A DNA stretch of 64,000 nt from Streptomyces sp. YIM 130001. Lineage in GTDB: Bacteria; Actinomycetota; Actinomycetes; Streptomycetales; Streptomycetaceae. Both the position numbers and the translations under genes were made by a program. Position 1 is the stretch's first letter, and each line of letters begins with the position of its first letter. Positions 1-7,520 of the stretch are shown here, piece after piece. The stretch is taken from positions 318,262-382,261 of the forward strand of contig NZ_KZ984551.1 in assembly GCF_003574445.1 (NCBI RefSeq). The letters run 5' to 3'. Under the pieces are notes generated by a model, which saw nothing but the letters and a program-made list of their open reading frames with translations, was not told the origin of the DNA and did not search any database.

Positions 1-1014
1 GGCCGCGACCAGGGCCGGCCGGCGGCCCACGCGGTCGATGAGCATGGCGACGACGAAGGTGCCGAGCAGTCCGGTCACATTGCTGAGCAGGGTGTAGACG
101 AGCGCCGTGGTCAGGTCGAGGCCGAAGTTCTTGGTGTACAGCGACGGCAGCCAGGTGGAGATGCCGTGGTTGACGTAGTAGGCGACGAACCACAGGGACG
201 AGACGATGACGGTTCGGCGCAGGTAGCGGCCGACGAACAGCTCGCGCAGCCGCCCGCGGGTGACGCCCTCCTCCACCCGGTGATCGGCCTGCGCCGGGGT
301 GGGCAGTACGTCGCCGGTGGAGCGGGAGACCTGCGCCTCGATGCGCGCGATGGCCTCTTCGGCCTCTTCGGTGCGGCCTCGGGCGAGCAGCCAGCGCGGG
401 GACTCGATGACGGTGCGCGGCAGCATCGCGGCGAGGACCACCGGCACGGCCCCGATCACGAACATCGCGCGCCAGCCGAAGGTGGGGACGACCCAGACGG
501 CGATCAGACTGGCGGCGGCCAGACCGGCCGGGAAGATCATCTCGTAGATGAGGACGAAGCGGCCGCGCTTGTCGGAGCGGGCGATCTCGTTGATGTACGT
601 GGCGGCGACGGGGACGACGCCGCCGATTCCGAGCCCCTGGGCGAAGCGGAAGAGGGCGAAGGTCTCGATGTTCCAGGCGAAGGCGACGGCCAGCGAGCCG
701 ATGGCGGTCACCCCGACGCCGAGGGCGACGGTGCGCACCCGGCCGATCCGGTCGCCGAGCGATCCGGCGAGCAGTGCCCCGATGAGCATGCCGATCGATG
801 CGGCGGTCACGGCGAAGGTGGCCTGGCCGGTACTGAGGTGCCATTCCTCGGTGATGACCGGCAGGGCGGAGGCCGCGAGCAGCTGGTCGAAGGCCTCGAA
901 GAACGTGACGGCGCCGATCATGAATCGGACCTTGACGTGCCACCGGGATTGAGGCAGGCGCTCGAGCCTTGCGGCTATCGAACCTGCGGCAGCCGTGTCG
1001 GCCACAGTCGTCAT
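1..1014 (-). CDS. MFS transporter, aromatic acid/metabolite:H+ symporter type (3' end outside window)
   Basis: Reads from an ATG at 1014 leftwards without a stop to the window edge, giving 338 codons of a protein that would normally be about 440-460 aa, so the C-terminal third is missing. Alternating hydrophobic segments are obvious, and the MFS motif A between TM2 and TM3 is visible as GSLGDRIGRVR. The N-terminal segment FFEAFDQLLAASALPVI resembles the acidic first helix of the aromatic-acid/H+ symporter group. A good ribosome site (GGAAGGAAC) precedes the ATG. It diverges from the catabolic operon that starts at 1272, so import of that operon's aromatic or organic-acid substrate is the likely job; the exact substrate cannot be read from sequence. 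Confidence 0.85.
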   Translation of the reverse strand, partial: MTTVADTAAAGSIAARLERLPQSRWHVKVRFMIGAVTFFEAFDQLLAASALPVITEEWHLSTGQATFAVTAASIGMLIGALLAGSLGDRIGRVRTVALGVGVTAIGSLAVAFAWNIETFALFRFAQGLGIGGVVPVAATYINEIARSDKRGRFVLIYEMIFPAGLAAASLIAVWVVPTFGWRAMFVIGAVPVVLAAMLPRTVIESPRWLLARGRTEEAEEAIARIEAQVSRSTGDVLPTPAQADHRVEEGVTRGRLRELFVGRYLRRTVIVSSLWFVAYYVNHGISTWLPSLYTKNFGLDLTTALVYTLLSNVTGLLGTFVVAMLIDRVGRRPALVAA

Positions 1015-1271
1015 GACGGGGTTCCTTCCGCAGCGGAGAAGCTGCGGCGACCCTAGGGTTGCTTACCTAAGCGGTCAATAGTTAACGGCCTAAATACTTT
1101 CGCCGACGACCCGGACACCCCTCCGAGTCGCCTCGGCGACGAGTCGACGAACTCCACTTCAAGAAGTCGTTCACCTCGAGGGGTTGCAAGAACATATTTA
1201 AGTGCTTAGATTTCTAGCGCTTGAGCTAATGAGCAACAGGCCCACGCCCCGCCCCTCTTGGAGGTCTTGCC
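1015..1271. promoter_or_regulatory. Divergent promoter/operator region of the catabolic locus
   Basis: This 257-bp gap between divergent genes is much richer in A+T than its surroundings. It holds several short dyads of one style: GCTTACCTAAGC at 1061-1072, TAAGTGCTTA at about 1200-1209, and TAGCGCTTGAGCTA at about 1215-1228, plus ACTTCAAGAAGT in the middle. A repressor or activator binding both promoters is inferred. No regulator gene is visible on the window side of the locus. Confidence 0.5.
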
Positions 1272-2756
1272 GTGCCTCGCACAGCCCACGAGATCCTGAT
1301 CGCCGGTCACTGGCGACGCGGCACGGGTGAGCCCATCGACACCGTGGACCCGGCGACCGGACAGGTTCTCGCCACCGTTCACTCCGCCTCTCCCGAAGAG
1401 GTCGACGAGGCCGCGCAGGCCGCGGCCCGCGCCGCGGCGGACCCTTCCTGGCGCGATCTGCTGCCGCACGAGCGGGCCGAGCTGCTGTACCGGATCGCCG
1501 ACCTCACCGAGCAAAGTGCCGATGAGCTGTCCCGGCTGCAGACCGCCGACACCGGCAAGACCCTCACCGAGACCAAGGCGCTTGCGCTGAGCGCGGCCGG
1601 TACCTTCCGGTTCACCGGAGCCGCGCTGGAGACCGCCGAGGAATCCCTCACCCCCTCCCGCGGCCCGTACGTCACGATGAGCGTGTACGAGCCGATCGGC
1701 GTGGTCGGCGCGATCAACCCCTGGAACTCCCCCGTCGCCTCCGACGCCCAGAAGATCGCCCCGGCCCTGGCGGCGGGCAACGCGGTCCTGCTCAAGCCTG
1801 CCGCCTGGACCCCCCTCGTCTCGCTCGCACTCGGCCGCATCATCACCCGGGCCCTGGACGAACTCGGCCTGCCCAGGGCCCTGTTGTCGGTGCTTCCGGG
1901 CAGCGGTCGAGTGGTCGGTGACGCCATCGTCCGGCACCCCCTGGTGGGCCGTATCGGTTTCACCGGCGGTACCGGGACGGGCCGGTCCATCGCCGCCGCG
2001 GCTGCGCAGAAGCTGATCCCGGCCTCCCTGGAGCTCGGCGGCAAGTCCCCGACGATCGTCCGCGCGGACGCCGACCTCGAACTCGCCCTGTCCGGCGTGC
2101 TGTTCGGGATCTTCTCGTCCAGCGGGCAGTCCTGCATCGCCGGTTCACGGCTCTTCGTGGCCCGTGAGATCTACGACTCCTTCGTCGACGAACTCGTCGC
2201 CCGGGCAACCAAGTTGCGCGTCGGCCCCGGCACGGACCCCGACACCCAGGTCGGCCCGCTCGTGCACCACCGGCACCGCGACGACGTCGCCGCGCACGTG
2301 GAACGGTCGCGGGCCGAGGGTGCCGACGTGCTGTGCGGTGGCTCGGCGCCCGACGGCGAGCGCTTTCGGGACGGCGCCTACTACCTGCCGACCGTCCTGG
2401 ACGGCGTACCCAACTCGGCGGCCATCTGCCAGGAGGAAGTCTTCGGCCCCGTCCTGGTCGCCCTGCCCTACGACGACGAGGACGACCTGGTCCGCCAAGC
2501 CAACGACACCGTCTACGGCCTCGCCTGCGGTATCTGGACCCGCGACCACCGCGCCGCCTGGCGCCTGGCCCGGCGGATCGACGCGGGCACGGTCTGGATC
2601 AACACGTACAAGCAGTTCAGCGCCTCCACCCCGTTCAGCGGGACCAAGGACAGCGGCCTCGGCACCGAGAAGGGCCGCGAGGCCATCCGCTCCTACCAGC
2701 GGCAGAAGTCCCTGTACTGGGGCACATCGGATGTCCCCCTGCCCTGGGCCAACTGA
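1272..2756 (+). CDS. Aldehyde dehydrogenase (NAD(P)+), first gene of catabolic operon
   Basis: A 494-aa ALDH-superfamily enzyme of normal length. The nucleotide-binding motif region with PWNSP, the glutamate motif LELGGKSP (general base) and the cysteine motif SSGQSCIAGSR (nucleophile) are all present, as is the C-terminal EEVFGPV segment. It starts at GTG 1272 behind TTGGAGG. It opens the operon and is followed after 29 bases by an extradiol dioxygenase, so oxidation of a semialdehyde released from ring-cleavage product (as in 2-hydroxymuconic semialdehyde dehydrogenase) is likely. An aromatic aldehyde such as a benzaldehyde is an alternative substrate. Confidence 0.9.
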   Translation: MPRTAHEILIAGHWRRGTGEPIDTVDPATGQVLATVHSASPEEVDEAAQAAARAAADPSWRDLLPHERAELLYRIADLTEQSADELSRLQTADTGKTLTETKALALSAAGTFRFTGAALETAEESLTPSRGPYVTMSVYEPIGVVGAINPWNSPVASDAQKIAPALAAGNAVLLKPAAWTPLVSLALGRIITRALDELGLPRALLSVLPGSGRVVGDAIVRHPLVGRIGFTGGTGTGRSIAAAAAQKLIPASLELGGKSPTIVRADADLELALSGVLFGIFSSSGQSCIAGSRLFVAREIYDSFVDELVARATKLRVGPGTDPDTQVGPLVHHRHRDDVAAHVERSRAEGADVLCGGSAPDGERFRDGAYYLPTVLDGVPNSAAICQEEVFGPVLVALPYDDEDDLVRQANDTVYGLACGIWTRDHRAAWRLARRIDAGTVWINTYKQFSASTPFSGTKDSGLGTEKGREAIRSYQRQKSLYWGTSDVPLPWAN

Positions 2757-2785
2757 CCCGGCACGCCCGCCCACTGGAGTAAGCC

Positions 2786-3733
2786 ATGCACCAAGCACCC
2801 CCGCACGGGCCGATAGCCCGACTGCGCTCCCTGCGCTACGTGGAGCTGCACACCCCCGCCTTCTCCCGGGCCGCCGACTTCTACGAGGAGGTCTGGGGCC
2901 TGACGACCGTCGAATCGGACACCGGAGCGCGCTGGCTGCGCGGCACCGGGGACGAGCACCACGTCCTGCACCTGACCGAGCGGGACCGGGTCGGCCTCGG
3001 CCGGCTCGCCTTCTGCGTGGGAACGCCCGCCGAGGTGGACGAGGCGGCCCGCCGCCTGGAGGCCCGCGGGATCACACCGGTCTTCGGCCCCGGCCTGCTC
3101 GACCAGGCGGGCGGCGGCTACGGACTGCGGTTCACCGACCCCGAGCAGCGGCTCGTCGAGATCAGCGCCGAGGTGCACGCGGTCGCGCCGCGCGGCCGGG
3201 ACGCCGCGGTGCCCGTCGGGGTGACGCACGCCGTACTCAACACCGTCGACATCGACGCCGCCGTCGCCTTCTACTGCGACGTGCTCGGCCTTCGGGTGTC
3301 CGACTGGTCCGAGCACCAGATGGCCTTCCTGCGCTGCAACTCCGACCACCACTGCATCGCGTTCAACCGCGCCGAGTGGACGTCCCTGAACCACGTCGCG
3401 TACGAGATGACCTCGGTCGACCACTTCATGCGCGGACTCGGCAGGCTGCGCCACCACGGGATCGTCCCGCAGTGGGGGCCTGGCCGGCACGGGCCCGGCA
3501 ACAACACGTTCTCCTACTTCACCGACCCGTCCGGACTCGTCTGCGAGTACACCTCGGACGTCGCCCAGATCGTCGAGGACGCCTGGATCGCCCGAGTGTG
3601 GCGGCGCGTTCCCGAGCTCTCCGACCTGTGGGGTACGGCGGGGCCGCCGTCGAAGGAGATCCGCTGCCACATGGCGGGCACGCCCGATCCCGGGCCGCTG
3701 CACCGCCCGCACCCCCAGGAGGTCACGGCATGA
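2786..3733 (+). CDS. Extradiol ring-cleavage dioxygenase, VOC family (two-domain type I)
   Basis: A 315-aa protein made of two vicinal-oxygen-chelate modules. The second module carries the expected 2-His-1-carboxylate Fe(II) site: His148 (GVTHAVLN), His203 (LNHVAYEM) and Glu254 (LVCEYTSD). This spacing matches catechol 2,3-dioxygenase and BphC-type enzymes. It should open an aromatic ring next to a catecholic hydroxyl pair, giving a meta-cleavage product. The stop overlaps the next ATG (ATGA), so translation is coupled. Both metal ligands and length are intact, making an active enzyme likely; whether the substrate is monocyclic or bicyclic is unknown. Confidence 0.88.
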   Translation: MHQAPPHGPIARLRSLRYVELHTPAFSRAADFYEEVWGLTTVESDTGARWLRGTGDEHHVLHLTERDRVGLGRLAFCVGTPAEVDEAARRLEARGITPVFGPGLLDQAGGGYGLRFTDPEQRLVEISAEVHAVAPRGRDAAVPVGVTHAVLNTVDIDAAVAFYCDVLGLRVSDWSEHQMAFLRCNSDHHCIAFNRAEWTSLNHVAYEMTSVDHFMRGLGRLRHHGIVPQWGPGRHGPGNNTFSYFTDPSGLVCEYTSDVAQIVEDAWIARVWRRVPELSDLWGTAGPPSKEIRCHMAGTPDPGPLHRPHPQEVTA

Positions 3734-4527
3734 GGGCCGTACGCAAGGTCGGCGTGGTCGGCTGGGGCGCCATCGGCCGGGTGGCCGGCGATGCGCTCGC
3801 CGCGGGCGGGATACCCGGCGCCGAACTCGTCTGCATCGTCGACAACCGCCCGCTCGGGGAGACCGCTCCAGCGCCTCAGATGTCCTTCGAACAGGCCCTG
3901 GACAGCTGCGACTTGATCGTCGAGGCCGCGGGTCAGGGCGTCGTACGTCAATGGGGCGAGCGAGTCCTGTCCACCGGCACCGACCTGCTGGTCGCGTCCA
4001 CCGGGGCGCTGACCGACGACGAGCTCGCGAAGCGGCTGCTGTCCGCCGGACCGGGGCGGGTCTACTTCACCGGCGGCGCGGTCGGCGGGCTCGACCTGCT
4101 GCAGGCCGTCCGCGGTCTCGGACCGCTCGACTCGGTGACGCTGACCACCACCAAGCTGCCCTCCACCCTCGAACAGCCGTGGATGGATCAGGAGTTGCTC
4201 GAGCGCATGCGGTCCGCGGCCGGCCCCGTAATCGTCATGTCAGGCACCGCGCGCGACGTACCCGTGAAGTTCCCGAGGTCGACGAACGTCGCTGCCTCCG
4301 TCGCCCTCGCCGTCGGCGACCTGGACGCTGTGCGGGTCCAGGTCGTCGCCGACCCGGGTGCGCTGCGGACCCGGCACGTCATCGAGGCGTCCGGCGCGCA
4401 CGGCGCGTACCGCTTCGAGGTGGCCCATGCGCCCGACGCGGCGAACCCGGCGACCAGCAGGGTCGTCCCGTACGCCGTACTGCGGAGCCTGGCCGCGCTC
4501 GCCGGGCGGACGGGACAGATCCTGTGA
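3730..4527 (+). CDS. Aspartate dehydrogenase-like NAD(P)-binding protein
   Basis: A 265-aa protein with an N-terminal Rossmann fold (VGVVGWGAIGRVAG), the GTDLLVASTGALTD segment typical of the L-aspartate dehydrogenase family, and a C-terminal catalytic domain containing VPVKFPRSTNVAASVALA, the signature stretch of that family. Aspartate dehydrogenases interconvert aspartate and iminoaspartate/oxaloacetate. Within an extradiol-cleavage operon a biosynthetic NAD role is unlikely; it may act on an amino or imino intermediate, or be a dehydrogenase of new specificity. It overlaps both neighbours by 4 bases, so it is firmly part of the operon. Confidence 0.75.
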   Translation: MRAVRKVGVVGWGAIGRVAGDALAAGGIPGAELVCIVDNRPLGETAPAPQMSFEQALDSCDLIVEAAGQGVVRQWGERVLSTGTDLLVASTGALTDDELAKRLLSAGPGRVYFTGGAVGGLDLLQAVRGLGPLDSVTLTTTKLPSTLEQPWMDQELLERMRSAAGPVIVMSGTARDVPVKFPRSTNVAASVALAVGDLDAVRVQVVADPGALRTRHVIEASGAHGAYRFEVAHAPDAANPATSRVVPYAVLRSLAALAGRTGQIL

Positions 4528-5363
4528 GCGCGCCGAGCCTCACCGCCGCCCGGGTGCACGTCCGAGAGGCGGGCGAGCAGGGGCCGTTGCTGCTCTGTCT
4601 GCACGGCATCGGTTCCTCATCGGCGGCGTTCACCGCGCAGTTGGCCGAACTGTCCGCGTACGTACGGGTGGTGGCCTGGGATGCTCCCGGCTACGCCGAT
4701 TCACCGGACCCCGAGGAGCCGCTGGACCTGGACGGTTTCGCCGACGCGGCCGCCGAGGTGATTCGCGCACGCGCCGCTGACGCCCACGTTCTCGGCGTCT
4801 CCTGGGGCGGTGTGATCGCGCTGCGCCTCGCCGCCCGCCACCCGGACCTGGTCAGATCGCTGATCGTCGCGGACTCAAGTACCGGTTCGGGTACGGACGA
4901 GGCCAAGGCCGCGGGCATGCGAGCGCGGGCCGCCGAACTCGCCGCGCTCGGGCCGCGGGCCTTCGCCGAGTCGCGCGGGCCGCGCCTGCTGTCGGCGAAC
5001 GCGCCCGACGAACTGGTCCGCCGGGTCGTCGCCACCATGGCGGCCTCCGTACGGCTGCCCGGCTACGGGTACGCCGCCGAGTCGATGGCCTCGGCCGATC
5101 TGCGCGCAGAGCTGCCGGGCATCGCCGCCCCCACGCTCGTGCTCTGCGGCGAGCACGACACGGTGACCGGGATCGAGGCCGGACAGGCCATCGCCGGAGC
5201 CATCCACAAGACCGCCTACGTGATCGTCAAGGACGCCGGTCACCTGGCCAATCAGGAGCAACCGACGGCCTTCGACGCCTGGGTGCTCTCCCACCTCCGC
5301 ATCACCGACCGGGTCCCCGAGCACATCGCCCGGTCCTCCACCGAACACCCCACGCACGTCTAG
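4524..5363 (+). CDS. Alpha/beta hydrolase, probable meta-cleavage product hydrolase
   Basis: A 279-aa alpha/beta-hydrolase with a full triad: nucleophile Ser93 in GVSWGG, Asp212 in GEHDTVT and His240 in DAGHLAN. The oxyanion-hole region LCLHGIGSSS is also present. Start GTG 4524 overlaps the preceding stop (GTGA). Placement after an extradiol dioxygenase points to C-C bond hydrolysis of the ring-cleavage product, the role of BphD/MhpC-type enzymes; an esterase or enol-lactone hydrolase remains possible. Confidence 0.82.
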   Translation: MSAPSLTAARVHVREAGEQGPLLLCLHGIGSSSAAFTAQLAELSAYVRVVAWDAPGYADSPDPEEPLDLDGFADAAAEVIRARAADAHVLGVSWGGVIALRLAARHPDLVRSLIVADSSTGSGTDEAKAAGMRARAAELAALGPRAFAESRGPRLLSANAPDELVRRVVATMAASVRLPGYGYAAESMASADLRAELPGIAAPTLVLCGEHDTVTGIEAGQAIAGAIHKTAYVIVKDAGHLANQEQPTAFDAWVLSHLRITDRVPEHIARSSTEHPTHV

Positions 5364-5372
5364 GAGTTCACC

Positions 5373-5894
5373 ATGCCCCTGACCACCACCGAGTACGTCG
5401 ACGGCGGCGACCTCGCCTCGTACACCGACTCCCTGATCGCCACCAAGGACTCGCGGATCGCCGACTTCGACACGCTGTCCTTCCAGGAGAAGGCCGGCGC
5501 CCGGTTCCGGCGCGGCCAGATCCGCTATGTCGGCTCCGGAGCGACCGGCAACCACGAGGGCGACAGCCGCATCCTGCCGTCCGGCGGCTTCACCTTCTCC
5601 AACATGCTGCTCCCGCCCGGCGCCGAGGGCCCGGCGCACACCCACCACGACGTCGAGGAGGCCTTCTTCGTCCTGGAGGGCCAGGTCAAGGTGGGCATCC
5701 ACCGCGGCCCCGACGAGGCGGAGTACCGCACGCTCGGCTACCGGGACATGATCGTCGTGCCGGCCGGTGTCACCCGCTCCCTGAAGAACGAGGGCGATAC
5801 GGACGCGCTGTTCTGCGTGGTCATCGGCACCCAGAAGCCGCAGGTTCCGAGCTACCCCGAGTACTCCCCCATGCACGGCGTCACCCGTGACTGA
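5373..5894 (+). CDS. Cupin-domain protein
   Basis: A 173-aa single-domain cupin. The first cupin motif is clear (His89, His91/His92 and Glu96 in AHTHHDVEEAFFVLEG) and would hold a divalent metal; the second motif is less conserved (DMIVVPAGVTRSLKNEG). It begins 9 bases after the hydrolase with the ribosome site GGAGTTCACC and overlaps the next gene by 8 bases. In aromatic operons such small cupins serve as dioxygenases, isomerases or hydrolase-like helpers; which applies here is not decidable. Confidence 0.72.
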   Translation: MPLTTTEYVDGGDLASYTDSLIATKDSRIADFDTLSFQEKAGARFRRGQIRYVGSGATGNHEGDSRILPSGGFTFSNMLLPPGAEGPAHTHHDVEEAFFVLEGQVKVGIHRGPDEAEYRTLGYRDMIVVPAGVTRSLKNEGDTDALFCVVIGTQKPQVPSYPEYSPMHGVTRD

Positions 5895-6669
5895 CCAGGC
5901 TCCGGGGGCCGGCGCGGCCGCGGGCGAAGCCCGTACGGTCGTCGTCACCGGCGCGGGCCGTGGCCTCGGTCTGGCCATGGCCCGCCGGGCCGGCGTGGAC
6001 GGATTCCGGGTCGTCGTCGCCGAACTGGACGACGCCCGGGGCCGCGAGGCGCAGGAGCTGCTGCGGAGCGAGGGCCTCGACGCCCACTTCGTACGCTGCG
6101 ATGTGGGCGACCCGGACTCGGTTTCCGAACTGGCCGCCCGGACCTGCGAGTTGGGTCCGCTGCACGCTCTGGTGAACAACGCCGCGCTCGCCAACGGGGT
6201 GGGCGGCAAGGACTTCCAGGACATCGACGTCGCCGAGTGGGACCGTCTGATGACGGTCAACGCGCGCAGCCCGTGGCTGGTGTCCCGAGCCCTGCTCCCG
6301 CAGCTTCTCGCGCACGCTGCGGGCGGCCGGATCGTCAACCTGGCCTCGGACGCGGCCCTTTACGGCTCGCCCCGGCTCGCGCACTACGTCGCCTCCAAGG
6401 GCGCGGTGATCGCGCTGACCAGGGCGATGGCCAGGGAGCTCGGCGACCGCGGCGTGACCGTCAACGCGGTGGCGCCCGGCCTGACCGAATGCGAGGCCAC
6501 CGCGACCGTGCCCGCCGAGCGGCACGACCTCTACCGCCTGAACCGGGCGATCTCGCGGCCGCAACAGCCCGACGACCTCACGGGTCTCGTCGCGTTCCTG
6601 CTCGGCGACGAGTCCCGCTATCTCACCGGACAGGTGCTCGCCGTCAACGGCGGCTTCACCATGCACTGA
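5887..6669 (+). CDS. Short-chain dehydrogenase/reductase with intact catalytic residues
   Basis: A 260-aa classical SDR. The cofactor motif TGAGRGLG is at residues 21-28, NNAALAN follows in the fourth strand region, and the active-site pair is Tyr167/Lys171 (HYVASKGA). It begins with GTG 5887 inside the end of the cupin gene. In this pathway the natural role is oxidation of a cis-dihydrodiol or a side-chain alcohol produced by the Rieske oxygenase. The neighbouring SDR at 6729 is atypical, so this is probably the true redox SDR of the pair. Confidence 0.85.
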   Translation: MTDQAPGAGAAAGEARTVVVTGAGRGLGLAMARRAGVDGFRVVVAELDDARGREAQELLRSEGLDAHFVRCDVGDPDSVSELAARTCELGPLHALVNNAALANGVGGKDFQDIDVAEWDRLMTVNARSPWLVSRALLPQLLAHAAGGRIVNLASDAALYGSPRLAHYVASKGAVIALTRAMARELGDRGVTVNAVAPGLTECEATATVPAERHDLYRLNRAISRPQQPDDLTGLVAFLLGDESRYLTGQVLAVNGGFTMH

Positions 6670-6728
6670 CCTGCGGACCGCCGCGGAAACCGGCCGTCGG
6701 CACGTACAACGACTGGAGTGTTCACCCC

Positions 6729-7511
6729 ATGGATCTGGGTCTCGCCGACCGCACCGTCGTGGTCACCGGAGGCAGCTCGGGCGTCGGCCTGGCCACGGTC
6801 CGCGCCCTGCTGGACGAGGGTGCCCGTGTCGCCACCTGCGGGCGGGACGCCGATCGCCTCGCGGGGGCCACCGCCGGACTGCCGGACGACCGGCTCCTGA
6901 CATCCGTCTGCGACGTACGCGACGCCGACGCGGTGAACGCCTTCGTCGGCCTGGCCGCCGAAACCTTCGGCAGTGTCGACGGCCTGGTCAACAACGCGGG
7001 CCAGTCCCGTATGAAGGGCCTGGACGCCGCCACGGCCGAGGACTGGCGGGACGAGCTGGAGCTGAAGTTCGCCGGTGTCCTGAACCCGCTGCACGCCGCC
7101 CGTCCACATCTGAAGGCCTCCGACGCGGCCGCAGTGGTCAATGTCAACGCGGTCCTGGCCAAGCAGCCGGAGACCCGTCTGATCACCACGAGCGCCGCCC
7201 GCGCCGGGATCCTCAACCTCTCCAAGTCCCTGTCCAGCGAACTCGCCCCCGACGGCATCCGGGTCAACTCGGTCTGCCTGGGCCTGGTCGACACCGGCCA
7301 GTGGACCCGTAGGCATGCGGCCGCCGCCTCCGGTCTCGACTACGCCGACTGGCAGGCGGAGTTGGCGGCCGACCGCGGCATCGCGCTCGGCCGGCTCGGC
7401 ACCGCCGAGGAGGTCGCCTACGCCGTGGTGGCGCTCCTGTCACCGCGGGCCTCGTACATCACCGGCACCAGCATCGACGTCTGCGGCGGCGTCGGCCGCT
7501 CGATCCTCTGA
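6729..7511 (+). CDS. Atypical SDR-family protein lacking the catalytic Tyr and Lys
   Basis: A 260-aa SDR-fold protein with a good cofactor motif (TGGSSGVG) and NNAG motif, but where YxxxK should be it reads Thr154-Ser-Ala-Ala-Arg158, and the usual catalytic Ser position reads as NVNAVLA. The rest, including VNSVCLGLVDTGQW and the C-terminal GTSIDVCGG, is normal. Some SDR subfamilies with TSAARAG in this position are known in catabolic clusters. It may use another acid/base, work as a dehydratase/isomerase, or be structural. It starts 59 bases after the previous gene. Confidence 0.8.
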   Translation: MDLGLADRTVVVTGGSSGVGLATVRALLDEGARVATCGRDADRLAGATAGLPDDRLLTSVCDVRDADAVNAFVGLAAETFGSVDGLVNNAGQSRMKGLDAATAEDWRDELELKFAGVLNPLHAARPHLKASDAAAVVNVNAVLAKQPETRLITTSAARAGILNLSKSLSSELAPDGIRVNSVCLGLVDTGQWTRRHAAAASGLDYADWQAELAADRGIALGRLGTAEEVAYAVVALLSPRASYITGTSIDVCGGVGRSIL

Positions 7512-7520
7512 GGAGACACC

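Noticed and set aside
166..1056. A 296-codon open frame on the + strand across the MFS region
   Set aside because: It is antisense to the MFS gene, is full of Gly/Asp/Arg low-complexity runs, and lacks any motif or ribosome site.
2164..4527. A long + strand frame reading through 787 codons from inside the first aldehyde dehydrogenase
   Set aside because: Its first two thirds are a shifted-frame artefact; only the end (from 3730) is a real gene, which has its own ATG and coupled start.
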